Below are positions 15,435-25,724 of a DNA stretch of 64,000 bases, one piece after another (position 1 is the first letter of the stretch; each line of letters starts with the position of its first letter). Origin of the DNA: Pseudomonas duriflava (lineage in GTDB: Bacteria; Pseudomonadota; Gammaproteobacteria; Pseudomonadales; Pseudomonadaceae); the NCBI RefSeq assembly GCF_007830155.1, contig NZ_VLKY01000001.1, positions 124,001 to 188,000 of the forward strand. Direction: 5' to 3'. The translations under genes and the position numbers were made by a program. The notes under the pieces were generated by a model, which saw only the letters and a program-made list of their open reading frames with translations, searched no databases and was not told the origin of the DNA.

Positions 15435-15801
15435 GGTCGAAGCTCCTTATAGCGAAGCGGCCATTTTAGGCTTGGCAGGAAGGAGGCTCCAGTTGGAAAA
15501 AGCTATACGGGCAAAAAGCTATTTTTTGCAACGCAGTCAAAAACTGTAGTCGCGATGACGACAAGTTGCCAGGGATGTCCGTCGGTTCGAAAAAAATGAT
15601 GGGTCTTTGTACAAAAGGGTTTTTCCCGGTGTCAGTTTTAAGGTATTACCAGAGTGTCCGCTGCATGAATGGGTTTTCCCTTAGGTAGCAGGTCTGATCC
15701 TGACTATCGTCAATGCGGCGGTACCTTTCGCTGCGGAGAGCCGTACGGCCTCCGTCGACTGGCCAATAGAATCCTCTGGATTCTCGATGAGGTGACCGAG
15801 T
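15435..15801. other. yaaA/phoH divergent control region with several inverted repeats
   Basis: The 367 bases between divergent yaaA and phoH hold no gene. Visible structures are GCAAAAA (15511-15517) with TTTTTGC (15523-15529); a GC-rich hairpin CGGAG/CTCCG plus GCCG/CGGC (15734-15754); and AGAATCC-TCT-GGATTCT (15768-15784), which ends only 18 bases before the phoH ATG. I found no Pho-box-like pair of repeats. Confidence 0.45.
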
Positions 15802-17193
15802 ATGGATGACTATGGACGCTCCCGCCCCACCCAGCCCACCCTCTATGTGCTCGACACCAACGTACTGATCCACGACCCCAATGCTTTGTTGAATTTCGAG
15901 GAACATCACGTCGCGATTCCCATGACCGTGTTGGAGGAGCTCGATAAGCTTAAAGCGGGTAAGCACAGCGTGGCAGCAGAATGCCGTCAGGCGATTCGAT
16001 TGATCGACAGTGTCTTGGCCGATGCCTCGCCACAAGATGTTGAGCGGGGAGTTCCAATTCCGCGCGGTAAAGGTGGCACGAGCGGTTACCTGTCCATTCT
16101 AATGAACAAGCGGGCCGCCCCGGTGACGTGGCTGCCTGATAATCACAATGACAATCGCATTATTAATCAACTGGTGGAGCTGTGTACGCATCATCCAGGC
16201 GAGCGCGTGGTGCTCGTTACCAAAGACATCAACATGCGTTTGAAGGCGCGTGGTTGCGGCATTGATGCTGAGGATTACCATACGGATCAGCTTGTAGACG
16301 ATGTGGCCTTGCTGTCGCGGGGCTATCATACGCTAGAAGGCTCTTTCTGGGATCGGGTCAGTAAGGTCGAGTCTCGTCAGGATGTAGGACGCGTATGGCA
16401 TCGGGTTCAGCTGTCGGACAATCTACCGGCCATGCACTTAAACGACTTCATTATCGATGAGCAGGGATTTGTTGGTTGGGTTAAGGCTATTCGCGATAGC
16501 GAACTGATCATTCTCGATATGCATCAGGAACCGCTGCTGCATCAAGAGGCTTGGGGTCTTAAGCCGCGGGACATTTATCAGGCGCTGGCTTTGTTTGCCT
16601 TGCTGGATCCAGATATTCACTTGGTCAATCTTACCGGGGCCGCTGGTTCAGGTAAGACTATCCTGGCCTTGGCGGCTGCCATAGAACAGACCATGGTGAC
16701 TAAGCGCTACCGTCGAATCATTGCAACACGCAGTGTGCAAGGGCTTGATGAGGACATTGGTTTTCTGCCAGGGACTGAGGCTGAAAAAATGGAGCCTTGG
16801 CTGGGCGCTATCACCGACAACCTGGAGGCCTTGCACATGGATGACGAAAGTCCTCATGGGAGTGTGGATTATATTCTGAGCAAGGTGCCCCTACAGTTTA
16901 AATCGCTTAACTACATTCGTGGACGAAGCTTTCAGCAGAGCCTTATCCTCATCGATGAATGCCAGAATCTGACTCCTCATCAGATGAAGACCATCATCAC
17001 TCGGGCAGGCGCTGGTTCGAAGGTAATCTGCCTAGGTAACTTGGCGCAGATCGATACGCCCTACCTTTCAGCGACCAGCTCGGGGCTCACCTATCTTAGT
17101 GAGCGCTTCAAAGGTTTCCCGCATGGTGTGCACATTACCTTGCAGGGAGTTCCACGTTCAGAGTTAGCGGAATACGCCGAAGCTCATCTCTAA
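15802..17193 (+). CDS. PhoH-family protein with N-terminal PIN domain (PhoH2 type)
   Basis: A 463 aa protein joining a PIN-type nuclease domain (residues about 10-150; LDTNVLIHDPNAL and the acidic TVLEELDKLK) to a PhoH ATPase domain. Walker A is GAAGSGKTILA (about 279-289) and Walker B LILIDECQNLTP (about 380-391), with LGNLAQIDTPYL following. PIN-PhoH proteins studied in actinobacteria unwind and cleave RNA in an ATP-dependent way; the role in pseudomonads is inferred from that. The ATG is preceded by GAGGTGA. It is unrelated to the YbeZ form of PhoH, which lacks a PIN domain and sits beside ybeY. A hairpin terminator follows. Confidence 0.88.
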   Translation: MDDYGRSRPTQPTLYVLDTNVLIHDPNALLNFEEHHVAIPMTVLEELDKLKAGKHSVAAECRQAIRLIDSVLADASPQDVERGVPIPRGKGGTSGYLSILMNKRAAPVTWLPDNHNDNRIINQLVELCTHHPGERVVLVTKDINMRLKARGCGIDAEDYHTDQLVDDVALLSRGYHTLEGSFWDRVSKVESRQDVGRVWHRVQLSDNLPAMHLNDFIIDEQGFVGWVKAIRDSELIILDMHQEPLLHQEAWGLKPRDIYQALALFALLDPDIHLVNLTGAAGSGKTILALAAAIEQTMVTKRYRRIIATRSVQGLDEDIGFLPGTEAEKMEPWLGAITDNLEALHMDDESPHGSVDYILSKVPLQFKSLNYIRGRSFQQSLILIDECQNLTPHQMKTIITRAGAGSKVICLGNLAQIDTPYLSATSSGLTYLSERFKGFPHGVHITLQGVPRSELAEYAEAHL

Positions 17194-17203
17194 CCCTCCT
17201 ATC

Positions 17204-17236
17204 AGGAGGCCGAACCTTGGATGCGGTCGGCTTCCT
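17204..17236 (+). terminator. hairpin after phoH
   Basis: AGGAGGCCGA (17204-17213) pairs with TCGGCTTCCT (17227-17236), with one G-T wobble in a ten-base stem. It begins 11 bases after the phoH stop. No clear T-run follows, so termination may be incomplete and moaC could receive some read-through. Confidence 0.55.
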
Positions 17237-17291
17237 GTATCAGGTTTCCCCTATAGTAGAATCGAGGTCTGATTTTTGAGGACTAGCGAAC

Positions 17292-17768
17292 ATGCTGACC
17301 CATCTCGATTCCCAAGGCCGAGCCATGATGGTGGATGTCACCGACAAGCAGGTGACTTTTCGCGAGGCTGTGGCTGAAGCGCGGGTGCGCATGCAGCCCG
17401 AAACCTTGCATTTGATTCAGAGTGGTGGGCATCCCAAGGGGGATGTTTTTGCCGTGGCCCGTATAGCAGGAATCCAAGCAGCTAAAAAAACCCATGAGCT
17501 GATTCCGCTTTGTCATCCACTCATGTTGACTGGCGTCAAAGTTGAGCTCGTCACCTGTGAACCGGACAGCGTCTATATTACGGCAACCTGCAAACTATCC
17601 GGGCAGACTGGCGTAGAAATGGAAGCTTTGACAGCAGCCAGTGTCGCAGCACTAACCATCTATGACATGTGCAAAGCAGTAGACCGAGGCATGAGTATTG
17701 AAGCTGTGCGCCTTTTGGAAAAAAAGGGCGGCAAGAGCGGTCATTTCAAAGTGGAGCATGATGCATGA
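17292..17768 (+). CDS. moaC: cyclic pyranopterin monophosphate synthase MoaC
   Basis: MoaC turns the MoaA product 3',8-cyclo-7,8-dihydro-GTP into cyclic pyranopterin monophosphate, the first stable molybdopterin precursor. The 158 aa sequence shows [10 protein letters not shown] at the start, [20 protein letters not shown], the active-site [12 protein letters not shown] and the C-terminal [24 protein letters not shown] followed by KKGGKSGH. All are canonical and the length is normal. The TGA overlaps the moaD start by four bases, and moaE follows, so the genes form a moaCDE operon. moaA and moaB are not in the window. Confidence 0.96.
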   Translation: MLTHLDSQGRAMMVDVTDKQVTFREAVAEARVRMQPETLHLIQSGGHPKGDVFAVARIAGIQAAKKTHELIPLCHPLMLTGVKVELVTCEPDSVYITATCKLSGQTGVEMEALTAASVAALTIYDMCKAVDRGMSIEAVRLLEKKGGKSGHFKVEHDA

Positions 17769-18016
17769 TTCAGGTGCAATACTTCGCCCGCTACCGGGAG
17801 GCGTTGCAATGTGACAGCGAGTCACTTGATTGGCAAGTGGGGTTCACCTGTGTGAATGACCTACGAACTCATCTTATGGCTCGTGGAGGTATATGGGCCC
17901 AGGTGTTGGGTGAGCGTAACCTGATGTGTGCACGCAACCAAGAGCTCTGTGGGCTGGAGGAGCCGCTTATGGACAGCGATGAAGTTGCCTTCTTTCCTAC
18001 GGTGACGGGGGGCTGA
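17765..18016 (+). CDS. moaD: molybdopterin synthase small subunit MoaD
   Basis: An 83 aa ubiquitin-fold sulfur carrier. It ends in the required Gly-Gly (FPTVTGG), whose C-terminal glycine is thiocarboxylated and donates sulfur to precursor Z within the MoaD2MoaE2 complex. The start [14 protein letters not shown] is typical, and [12 protein letters not shown] is the standard tail. The ATG lies inside the end of moaC and the stop is one base before moaE, so translation is coupled. Confidence 0.93.
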   Translation: MIQVQYFARYREALQCDSESLDWQVGFTCVNDLRTHLMARGGIWAQVLGERNLMCARNQELCGLEEPLMDSDEVAFFPTVTGG

Positions 18017-18017
18017 C

Positions 18018-18464
18018 ATGAGCATACAGGTAAGTGCCGAAGTTTTTGACCCGGGTAAAGCACTTAATGCGTTGCAAGACAAGCATACTGGTGTAGGCGC
18101 TGTAGTCGGTTTTGTAGGCTATGTTCGTGATTTCAATGATGGACGTGAGGTCGGCGGCATGTTCCTCGAGCACTTTCCCGGCATGACCGAAAAAGCCTTA
18201 GCAAAGATTGCACAGCAAGCCCATGAGCGTTGGCCGCTACTTAACGTCAACATTATTCATCGGATAGGGCGACTCGAACCCGGCGAGCCAATTGTTTTTG
18301 TAGGTACAGCAAGCGCTCATCGACAAGCAGCCTTCGATGCGTGCGCATTCATCATGGACTATCTCAAGACACAAGCGCCTTTCTGGAAGAAGGAAGACAC
18401 TTCCGATGGGCCGAGATGGGTTGAGGGAAGAGACAGTGACAGAGACGCTGCCGAACGCTGGTAG
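18018..18464 (+). CDS. moaE: molybdopterin synthase catalytic subunit MoaE
   Basis: A 148 aa protein that forms the heterotetrameric molybdopterin synthase with MoaD. Motifs present are GAVVGFVGYVRDFNDGREV, FLEHFPGMTEKAL, HRIGRLEPGEPIVFVGTASAHRQAAFDAC and the active-site APFWKKED with its conserved lysines. The more common E-H-Y-P-G is here E-H-F-P-G, a mild change. It is the last gene of moaCDE, and a strong bidirectional terminator lies just downstream. Confidence 0.96.
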   Translation: MSIQVSAEVFDPGKALNALQDKHTGVGAVVGFVGYVRDFNDGREVGGMFLEHFPGMTEKALAKIAQQAHERWPLLNVNIIHRIGRLEPGEPIVFVGTASAHRQAAFDACAFIMDYLKTQAPFWKKEDTSDGPRWVEGRDSDRDAAERW

Positions 18465-18477
18465 CGGATGAGGCATC

Positions 18478-18504
18478 AAAGCGAAGCGCTAGGCTTCGCT
18501 TTTT
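18478..18504 (+). terminator. Rho-independent terminator after moaE, usable from both sides
   Basis: AAAGCGAAGC (18478-18487), loop GCTAG, GCTTCGCTTT (18493-18502), then a T-run to 18504. It lies between convergent moaE and rhlB. Confidence 0.9.
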
Positions 18505-18519
18505 GGTCAGGGCCGTAGC

Positions 18520-19980
18520 TTATTTTTTACTCGGAACAGGCTTGAGCAATTCTGCAGGGGGCATTTCACATGCGATCTTGCGACCTAGAAGCGTCTCGAT
18601 TGCGGGTAGGGCAAAGGAGTCATCCTCTCCGGCAAAACTTATAGAGGTGCCGCTCGTACCGGCTCGCCCCGTTCGGCCGATACGATGCACGTAGTCGTCC
18701 GGATCTTCAGGAAGGGTGAAGTTGATGACATGACTAATGCCATCGATATGAATACCTCGCCCTGCCACATCGGTAGCCACCAAGACACGAATCTTACCTT
18801 CGCGGAACCCTTCTAAAGTTCTTATACGCTTGTGCTGAGGAACATCCCCAGACATCTGGGCAGCACTGACACCGTCACGTGTCAGGCGCTCTTCGATTTT
18901 TCGCACTTCATCCTTGCGGTTGGCGAATACCATGACGCGGATCCAATTATTTTGCGTAATCAGGTTGTACAACAGCCGATATTTATCTGAAGACGAAACA
19001 GCATAAATACGTTGATCGACCGTTTCGCTGGCTACATTTTCCGGTTCGATTTCAACGATGGCTGGCTCTACGGTCCACTGTTTGGCCAGGTTCATAACGT
19101 CTTCGGTAAACGTGGCGGAGAAGAGTAATGTCTGGCGTTCGTTTTTGTGTGGTGTCTGGCGGATGATCTGACGGACCTGAGGAATGAAGCCCATATCAAG
19201 CATACGGTCGGCTTCGTCCAGGACTAGTACTTCGACCATGTCCAAATACACTTCGCCACGCTGATTGAAGTCCAGCAGACGTCCTGGTGTAGCTACAAGA
19301 ATATCGCAGTAGCGTGCTTCAAGTTGCTTGAGCTGCTTATCGAAGTCCATGCCACCGACAAAGGTCATGACATTAAGACCGGTGTACTTGGTCAGCAATT
19401 CGGCATCTTTTGCGATTTGGACAACCAGTTCGCGTGTAGGGGCGATGATTAGAGCTCTCGGCTCGCCCATATAGCGTTCTTGAGGCGGTGGTGTTGTCAA
19501 CAATTGAGTAATGGTCGAAATCAGGAAGGCCGCCGTTTTGCCGGTACCCGTTTGGGCGCGTCCAATAGCATCCTGACCCTTAAGGGTGAAACCCAGCACC
19601 TGTGCCTGGATAGGCGTGCAGTAGGGAAAGCCCAGGTCGTGAATGGCATGCATCAGGCGCGGATCTAGCCCAAAATCATGAAACCGGACTTTACCTTCCT
19701 GCGGCTCGACAATGAAATTATCGAGTGTCCATGTATCCGGCGCGGTCTTGCGTTCACGTCTTGGCTTGCTGGAAGGTGCAGACGTGTTGTTTTTGCCATG
19801 GGTGTTTTTGTTGCTGGCTCTGGGTTTGCGTTCCGCTGCGGCCGGTGTTGGTTGAGGTGCCAGGGGAGCCGAGCGGGTTTCTGCCTGCGCAGCGGGCGTA
19901 GGAGTAGAAGTAATTTGAGGTGTAGGTGCCTCATTTTTGCCGAACAGTTTTTTTAGTGCTTTGAGCACGGGTTCTCTCAT
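18520..19980 (-). CDS. rhlB: ATP-dependent RNA helicase RhlB
   Basis: A 486 aa DEAD-box RNA helicase, the degradosome-type RhlB. An Ala/Pro-rich basic linker of about 100 residues ([18 protein letters not shown]) precedes the core. Motifs in order are Q-motif with YCTPIQAQ, motif [40 protein letters not shown], and the C-terminal half with [12 protein letters not shown] and [10 protein letters not shown]. The start was set at ATG 19980 ([15 protein letters not shown]), because homologues begin with [10 protein letters not shown]; the 50-residue extension to 20130 lacks a ribosome site. Even 19980 has a weak Shine-Dalgarno. The long N-terminal linker may contact other proteins or RNA (inference). 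Confidence 0.9.
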   Translation of the reverse strand: MREPVLKALKKLFGKNEAPTPQITSTPTPAAQAETRSAPLAPQPTPAAAERKPRASNKNTHGKNNTSAPSSKPRRERKTAPDTWTLDNFIVEPQEGKVRFHDFGLDPRLMHAIHDLGFPYCTPIQAQVLGFTLKGQDAIGRAQTGTGKTAAFLISTITQLLTTPPPQERYMGEPRALIIAPTRELVVQIAKDAELLTKYTGLNVMTFVGGMDFDKQLKQLEARYCDILVATPGRLLDFNQRGEVYLDMVEVLVLDEADRMLDMGFIPQVRQIIRQTPHKNERQTLLFSATFTEDVMNLAKQWTVEPAIVEIEPENVASETVDQRIYAVSSSDKYRLLYNLITQNNWIRVMVFANRKDEVRKIEERLTRDGVSAAQMSGDVPQHKRIRTLEGFREGKIRVLVATDVAGRGIHIDGISHVINFTLPEDPDDYVHRIGRTGRAGTSGTSISFAGEDDSFALPAIETLLGRKIACEMPPAELLKPVPSKK

Positions 19981-20071
19981 AGTTTGAACAGGAATAAACG
20001 AGGAGTGTAAAGCAAGTTGCGGGCCTGGCAAATGCAGCTTGTCAAGCAGGAAGGTAAGAAGGCGCTTGGAA

Positions 20072-21019
20072 CTATCCGAAAAGACAGTTCCGGCCGTTGC
20101 GTTTGGCTTGATAAAGTGCTTTGTCGGCACGCTCGATATGCATCTCTAGTGTATCCTGAGCATGCATCTCGGCGAGACCAATGGAGATTGTGACGCCTGG
20201 TAGACGACCAGCGGGCGAATAGAAGTCTTGAACACTGGCGAGGCTTTCTCGCAGTCGTTCGCCAATCATTCGGGCGGCGGTACGATCCAGCTCAGGTAAA
20301 AGAATGACAAATTCCTCACCTCCATACCGAGCCATGCTGTCCTTGGGTCGAAGTTGCGAGCGCAGGGTATTAGCTACCAGGCACAATGCATAATCACCTG
20401 CAAGGTGGCCATAGGTGTCGTTATAGTGCTTGAAATGATCGACATCCAGCATGAGTAGGCACAGGGGCTGCTGATTGAAAGCGCACCGGGTGCTTTCCCG
20501 TTCATATAACTGTTCAAGACGTCGACGATTGAATAGGCCGGTCAGCGTATCGACGTTAGCGTTACGCTCGGTATCCAAAATAATGCGATTACCCTGGCGC
20601 ACGCGCTCACACAGCATTTCCAGAAGGTTCTGACTGGTTTGCGGCGAATGCTCCATTAATGCGAATAGCTCATGACGATGCAGAATCACCACCTCGGAGG
20701 GCTCGTCAGCAACAACATAAGCGGTAGGTTTTTCGCTATCGAGAAAACTCACCTCGCCCGTGCATTCACCTTCGCCTAGTGTAGATACTGGTTGGTTCTC
20801 CAGGGAGCCCAGATGTACACGGAAACGGCCGCGTAAGATCATGAATAAGCAATCGTTAGGCTGTTGGGGGCAAAGCAACACCTCACCTTCGCTCAAGACT
20901 CTCCGTCCGAGCGCACGCGCCAGTTTCTCCAAATGATGGACGTCGACGTCCCGAAACAGCCGCAGGTGGCGGATGTGTCGGAGATTTTCTTGCCATTGAG
21001 GGGTATCCATCATCAGCAT
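20072..21019 (-). CDS. diguanylate cyclase with N-terminal cyclic-nucleotide-binding domain
   Basis: About 315 aa. The N-terminal half is a cNMP-binding-like beta barrel ([43 protein letters not shown]). The C-terminal half is a GGDEF domain with the active-site form RYGGEEF and an intact RxxD product-inhibition site (RPKD) five residues upstream. It should make c-di-GMP from two GTP, modulated by whatever the barrel senses. The start is uncertain. ATG codons at 21019, 21013 and 21010 are close together and none has a good ribosome site; the frame to 21247 adds 76 unlikely residues overlapping the esterase gene. The gene lies between rhlB and the carboxylesterase, all on the minus strand. Confidence 0.87.
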   Translation of the reverse strand: MLMMDTPQWQENLRHIRHLRLFRDVDVHHLEKLARALGRRVLSEGEVLLCPQQPNDCLFMILRGRFRVHLGSLENQPVSTLGEGECTGEVSFLDSEKPTAYVVADEPSEVVILHRHELFALMEHSPQTSQNLLEMLCERVRQGNRIILDTERNANVDTLTGLFNRRRLEQLYERESTRCAFNQQPLCLLMLDVDHFKHYNDTYGHLAGDYALCLVANTLRSQLRPKDSMARYGGEEFVILLPELDRTAARMIGERLRESLASVQDFYSPAGRLPGVTISIGLAEMHAQDTLEMHIERADKALYQAKRNGRNCLFG

Positions 21020-21191
21020 AGTGAGCAATGGCAAAGGGATGAAGTGCCTGTAGGCATAGTCGCTCCAAAAAACTGCAGAAAGCGGACGTAAAGAGATCAC
21101 TTCTTGACTAAAGGAAGTAAAGAAAGTTCTTTGTCTAATTGTGACAGTGTGAGCGACATCCTGTTTCGCTGGCGAACCTGTTCTAACAAAC

Positions 21192-21214
21192 CAGCCGCTG
21201 CAAGGCAACGGCTG
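21192..21214 (-). terminator. hairpin after the carboxylesterase gene
   Basis: CAGCCG-C-TGC (21192-21201) pairs with GCA-A-CGGCTG (21205-21214) around a three-base loop, with one mismatch. It begins nine bases beyond the esterase stop on the minus strand, followed there by GGTTTGTT. A modest terminator. Confidence 0.55.
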
Positions 21215-21222
21215 AAATTTGT

Positions 21223-22284
<1,062 letters not shown>

Positions 22285-23313
22285 ATGAAGATGGTTAAAA
22301 CCACCCTGGCGATTGTAACCACTGCGGCAGTATTGGGAGTCAGTGGCTTCGCTCAAGCGGGTGCAACCCTTGACGCCGTCAAAAAGAAAGGATTTGTGCA
22401 GTGCGGCGTTAGTGATGGCCTACCAGGATTTTCTTTTACCGATGCCAAAGGCGCTTACAAGGGTATTGATGTTGACGTCTGCCATGCGGTTGCAGCTGCG
22501 GTCTTTGGGGATGCCAGCAAGGTCAAGTTCAGCCCGCTGACAGCCAAGGAGCGCTTTACGGCTCTGCAGTCGGGTGAGATAGATGTGCTGTCGCGCAATA
22601 CAACCTGGACCAGTTCGCGTGATGCAGGCATGGGATTAGTTTTTGCCGGTGTTACCTATTATGACGGCCAGGGCTTTTTAGTGAATAAGAAGCTGGGTGT
22701 GAACAGTGCCAAAGAGCTTGATGGCGCTACGGTGTGTATTCAGGCAGGTACCACTACAGAGTTGAATCTGTCCGATTACTTCCGTACCAATGGCATGAAA
22801 TACACTCCTATTACTTATGATACCTCCGATGAAAGTGCCAAGTCGCTGGAGGCAGGGCGCTGTGATGTATTAACGTCTGACCAGTCCCAGCTATATGCAC
22901 AGCGCATTAAGCTGGCCCAGCCGGACGAGTATGTTGTTCTGCCGGAAGTGATTTCCAAGGAGCCTCTTGGCCCGGCTGTACGCCGTGGCGATGAGGAATG
23001 GTTCTCCATCGTGAAGTGGTCCCTCTTTGCAATGCTGAATGCCGAGGAACTCGGCGTGACCTCCAAGAATGTTGATGAAATGGCCAAAACCCCCAAAAGC
23101 CCTGATATAGGTCGACTGTTGGGCATTGATGGTGAGTACGGTAAGGATCTTAAGCTGCCAAAGGATTGGGCTGTACAGATCATTAAGCAGGTAGGCAACT
23201 ATGGCGAAGTCTTCGAGCGTAACGTAGGTGCTGAAAGCAACCTGAAAATCAAGCGTGGCCTCAATGCGCTCTGGAATCAGGGAGGCATCCAATACGCTCC
23301 GCCTGTGCGCTGA
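22285..23313 (+). CDS. aapJ: general L-amino acid ABC transporter, periplasmic binding protein
   Basis: A 342 aa solute-binding protein of the Aap/Bzt system, which takes up a broad range of L-amino acids. A signal peptide spans about residues 1-26, with cleavage after GFAQA. The mature protein begins ATLDAVKKKGFVQCGVSDGLPGFSF and continues with GIDVDVCHAVAAAVFGD, RNTTWTSSRD and RRGDEEWFSIVKWSLFAMLNAEELGV, all typical of AapJ. A GGAGG ribosome site stands seven bases before ATG 22285. It is the first gene of aapJQMP. A strong stem-loop behind it probably keeps the binding-protein message in excess over the membrane subunits. Confidence 0.94.
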   Translation: MKMVKTTLAIVTTAAVLGVSGFAQAGATLDAVKKKGFVQCGVSDGLPGFSFTDAKGAYKGIDVDVCHAVAAAVFGDASKVKFSPLTAKERFTALQSGEIDVLSRNTTWTSSRDAGMGLVFAGVTYYDGQGFLVNKKLGVNSAKELDGATVCIQAGTTTELNLSDYFRTNGMKYTPITYDTSDESAKSLEAGRCDVLTSDQSQLYAQRIKLAQPDEYVVLPEVISKEPLGPAVRRGDEEWFSIVKWSLFAMLNAEELGVTSKNVDEMAKTPKSPDIGRLLGIDGEYGKDLKLPKDWAVQIIKQVGNYGEVFERNVGAESNLKIKRGLNALWNQGGIQYAPPVR

Positions 23314-23362
23314 TTCTTGACGTGGCTGCTCATCCGGGTGGCCTGAGACGTATCGCCGAGAC

Positions 23363-23405
23363 AAATCCAAGCTGGCATCGCTTTCAACCTTGCCGGCCTG
23401 GATTT
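23363..23405 (+). other. strong stem-loop between aapJ and aapQ
   Basis: Fourteen-base stem AAATCCAAGCTGGC (23363-23376) / GCCGGCCTGGATTT (23392-23405), with one mismatch and one wobble around a 15-base loop. No T-run follows. It fits a 3' stabiliser or partial attenuator that lets aapJ be expressed above aapQMP, as seen after many binding-protein genes. Confidence 0.7.
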
Positions 23406-23419
23406 GATGAGGGTGTTTG

Positions 23420-24604
23420 ATGCAAAACACTGGTAATGCTTCGCCTGCCTCCGGATCGTTTTTCACTGATCCTCGCAAGCGTGCCTGGCTATTTCAAATC
23501 GTGGCTGTCGTTATCGTAGTAGCGATTGGCTGGTTCCTGTTCAACAATACTCAAACGAACCTGCAGCATCGAGGAATTACATCGGGCTTCGGCTTTCTGC
23601 AAAACAGTGCAGGGTTTGGTATTTCGCAACATCTGATCGATTACACCGAAAGTGACACGTACAGCCGCGTCTTTCTGGTCGGATTGCTCAATACCTTATT
23701 GGTTTCTGCTCTTGGTATCGTGCTGGCCACTATCATCGGGTTTACCCTGGGCGTGGCACGGCTTTCACCTAACTGGCTGATCCGCAGGCTGGCCGGTGTC
23801 TATATCGAAACCATCCGTAATATTCCACCTCTGCTCCAGATATTCTTCTGGTATTTCGCAGTGCTTTCACCTTTGCCAGGGCCTCGGCAGAGCTTGGAGC
23901 TGGGTGAGGTGTTCTTTGTCAACAATCGCGGACTGTATATGCCGGCTCCTGTTGCTGCGCCAGGCATGTGGCCGTTTTGGATTGCTTTGCTGGTTGCCGT
24001 TGTCGGTTCAGTACTACTGCGCCGATGGGCACGTGCACGTCAGCATCTGACGGGGCTACCGTTTCCCGTGCTGTGGTGCAGCCTGGGATTACTGATCCTA
24101 TTACCGGGACTGACCGTAGTCATTAGTGGCGTGCCTTTCGACTGGGATATGCCGGTACTGCAAGGATTTAACTTTCGGGGCGGTTGGGTTGTCATCCCGG
24201 AATTAATTTCTATTGTGATGGCCTTGTCGCTGTATACCGCCGCATTCATTGGTGAAACGGTACGCAGCGGCATTCAGTCTGTTAGCCATGGCCAGACCGA
24301 AGCGGCCAGCTCGCTGGGTTTACGTCCAGGTCTGACACTGCGGCTGGTCATTATTCCGCAGGCGCTGCGCGTCATCATTCCGCCGCTAACCAGCCAATAC
24401 TTGAACCTAGTAAAAAACTCATCTCTGGCAGCGGCTATCGGCTATCCGGAAATGGTTTCGCTCTTTGCTGGGACGGTACTTAACCAGACTGGCCAGGCTA
24501 TCGAAACCATGATGATCACCATGAGCGTGTATCTGGCTATCAGTATCAGCATTTCGGTATTGATGAACGTTTACAACAAGCGCATCGCGCTGATCGAACG
24601 TTAA
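23420..24604 (+). CDS. aapQ: general L-amino acid ABC transporter, permease AapQ
   Basis: A 394 aa inner-membrane permease, longer than most polar amino acid permeases (about 220-250 aa), as expected for AapQ. It has a membrane helix near residues 20-36, a HisM-type core beginning VGLLNTLLVSALGIV, and the EAA-type coupling loop EAASSLGLRPGLTLRLVIIPQALRVIIPP near the C-terminus, which contacts the AapP ATPase. ATG 23420 is preceded by GAGGG; a TTG at 23417 is also in frame but unnecessary. It forms a heterodimer with AapM, encoded nine bases downstream. Confidence 0.94.
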   Translation: MQNTGNASPASGSFFTDPRKRAWLFQIVAVVIVVAIGWFLFNNTQTNLQHRGITSGFGFLQNSAGFGISQHLIDYTESDTYSRVFLVGLLNTLLVSALGIVLATIIGFTLGVARLSPNWLIRRLAGVYIETIRNIPPLLQIFFWYFAVLSPLPGPRQSLELGEVFFVNNRGLYMPAPVAAPGMWPFWIALLVAVVGSVLLRRWARARQHLTGLPFPVLWCSLGLLILLPGLTVVISGVPFDWDMPVLQGFNFRGGWVVIPELISIVMALSLYTAAFIGETVRSGIQSVSHGQTEAASSLGLRPGLTLRLVIIPQALRVIIPPLTSQYLNLVKNSSLAAAIGYPEMVSLFAGTVLNQTGQAIETMMITMSVYLAISISISVLMNVYNKRIALIER

Positions 24605-24613
24605 GGAGCGGGC

Positions 24614-25714
24614 ATGAGCAATACGACCCATACCTTCAAGCCCAGCCTGCCACCGCCAACTCTAAATGTAGGCGTTATAGGGTGGCTGCGTACCAATCTG
24701 TTTTCCAGTGTAGGGAATACACTCCTGACCTTGGTGGCGCTTTACCTGATCTGGTTGGTCGTTCCGCCAATATTCAACTGGGCATTTTTGCAAGCTGATT
24801 GGGCCGGTGCGACGCGAGCGGACTGCACGGCTGAAGGCGCTTGCTGGGTGTTCGTGAAGGAGCGCTTCGGCCAGTTCATGTATGGCTTCTATCCCGCCGA
24901 ATTGCGTTGGCGGGTCGACTTGACTGCCGTTCTGGCTGTCGTCGGTGCGGCGCCCCTGTTCTTCGATCGCTTTAAGCACAAGGCACGCTACGGCATCGCC
25001 TTGCTGGTGGCCTATCCGGTGATCGCGTTCTGGCTGCTGTATGGCGGGTTTGGCCTGCAGGTCGTGCCTAGCAGTGCTTGGGGCGGTTTGATGCTGACGA
25101 TCGTGATCGCTGCCGTAGGGATTGCAGGCGCATTACCGCTGGGCATTCTGCTGGCACTGGGACGTCGATCATCGCTGCCGGCAATCAAGGTGATCTGCGT
25201 TACCACGATCGAGTTCTGGCGCGGTGTGCCACTGATTACGGTGTTGTTTCTATCCTCGGTCATGCTGCCCTTGTTCCTGCCCGAAGGGCTTAGCCTGGAT
25301 AAATTGCTGCGTGCGGTTGTGATGGTGGTGATCTTCGAGGCGGCCTACATCGCTGAGGTAGTACGCGGTGGGATGCAGGCAATTCCGAAGGGGCAGTACG
25401 AGGCGGCTGCCGCGATGGGCTTGGGCTACTGGCGGACCATGGGGCTGGTCATCCTGCCCCAGGCGTTGAAGCTGGTCATTCCAGGCATCGTGAATACTTT
25501 TATCGCCCTGTTCAAGGATACCAGCCTGGTCATCATTATCGGCCTGTTCGATTTCCTCAACAGCATCAAGCGCGCCACGGCAGATCCCGCCTGGTTGGGA
25601 ATGTCCACTGAGGGCTATGTTTTCGCTGCACTGGTGTATTGGGTTTTCTGTTTCGCCATGTCCAGCTATTCGGCGCATCTTGAGCGCAAGCTGAATACAG
25701 GCCACACGCGTTAG
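24614..25714 (+). CDS. aapM: general L-amino acid ABC transporter, permease AapM
   Basis: A 366 aa permease partner of AapQ. The N-terminal part (residues about 30-160) has two to three additional membrane helices, as in AapM proteins. The transport core starts near [19 protein letters not shown], and the coupling loop is [36 protein letters not shown] lies seven bases before the ATG, and the gap from aapQ is nine bases, indicating one transcript. Confidence 0.94.
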   Translation: MSNTTHTFKPSLPPPTLNVGVIGWLRTNLFSSVGNTLLTLVALYLIWLVVPPIFNWAFLQADWAGATRADCTAEGACWVFVKERFGQFMYGFYPAELRWRVDLTAVLAVVGAAPLFFDRFKHKARYGIALLVAYPVIAFWLLYGGFGLQVVPSSAWGGLMLTIVIAAVGIAGALPLGILLALGRRSSLPAIKVICVTTIEFWRGVPLITVLFLSSVMLPLFLPEGLSLDKLLRAVVMVVIFEAAYIAEVVRGGMQAIPKGQYEAAAAMGLGYWRTMGLVILPQALKLVIPGIVNTFIALFKDTSLVIIIGLFDFLNSIKRATADPAWLGMSTEGYVFAALVYWVFCFAMSSYSAHLERKLNTGHTR

Positions 25715-25724
25715 GAGTTATTCG

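Noticed and set aside
19981-20130. 50-residue N-terminal extension of RhlB
   Set aside because: It overlaps the diguanylate cyclase gene and precedes the conserved family start.
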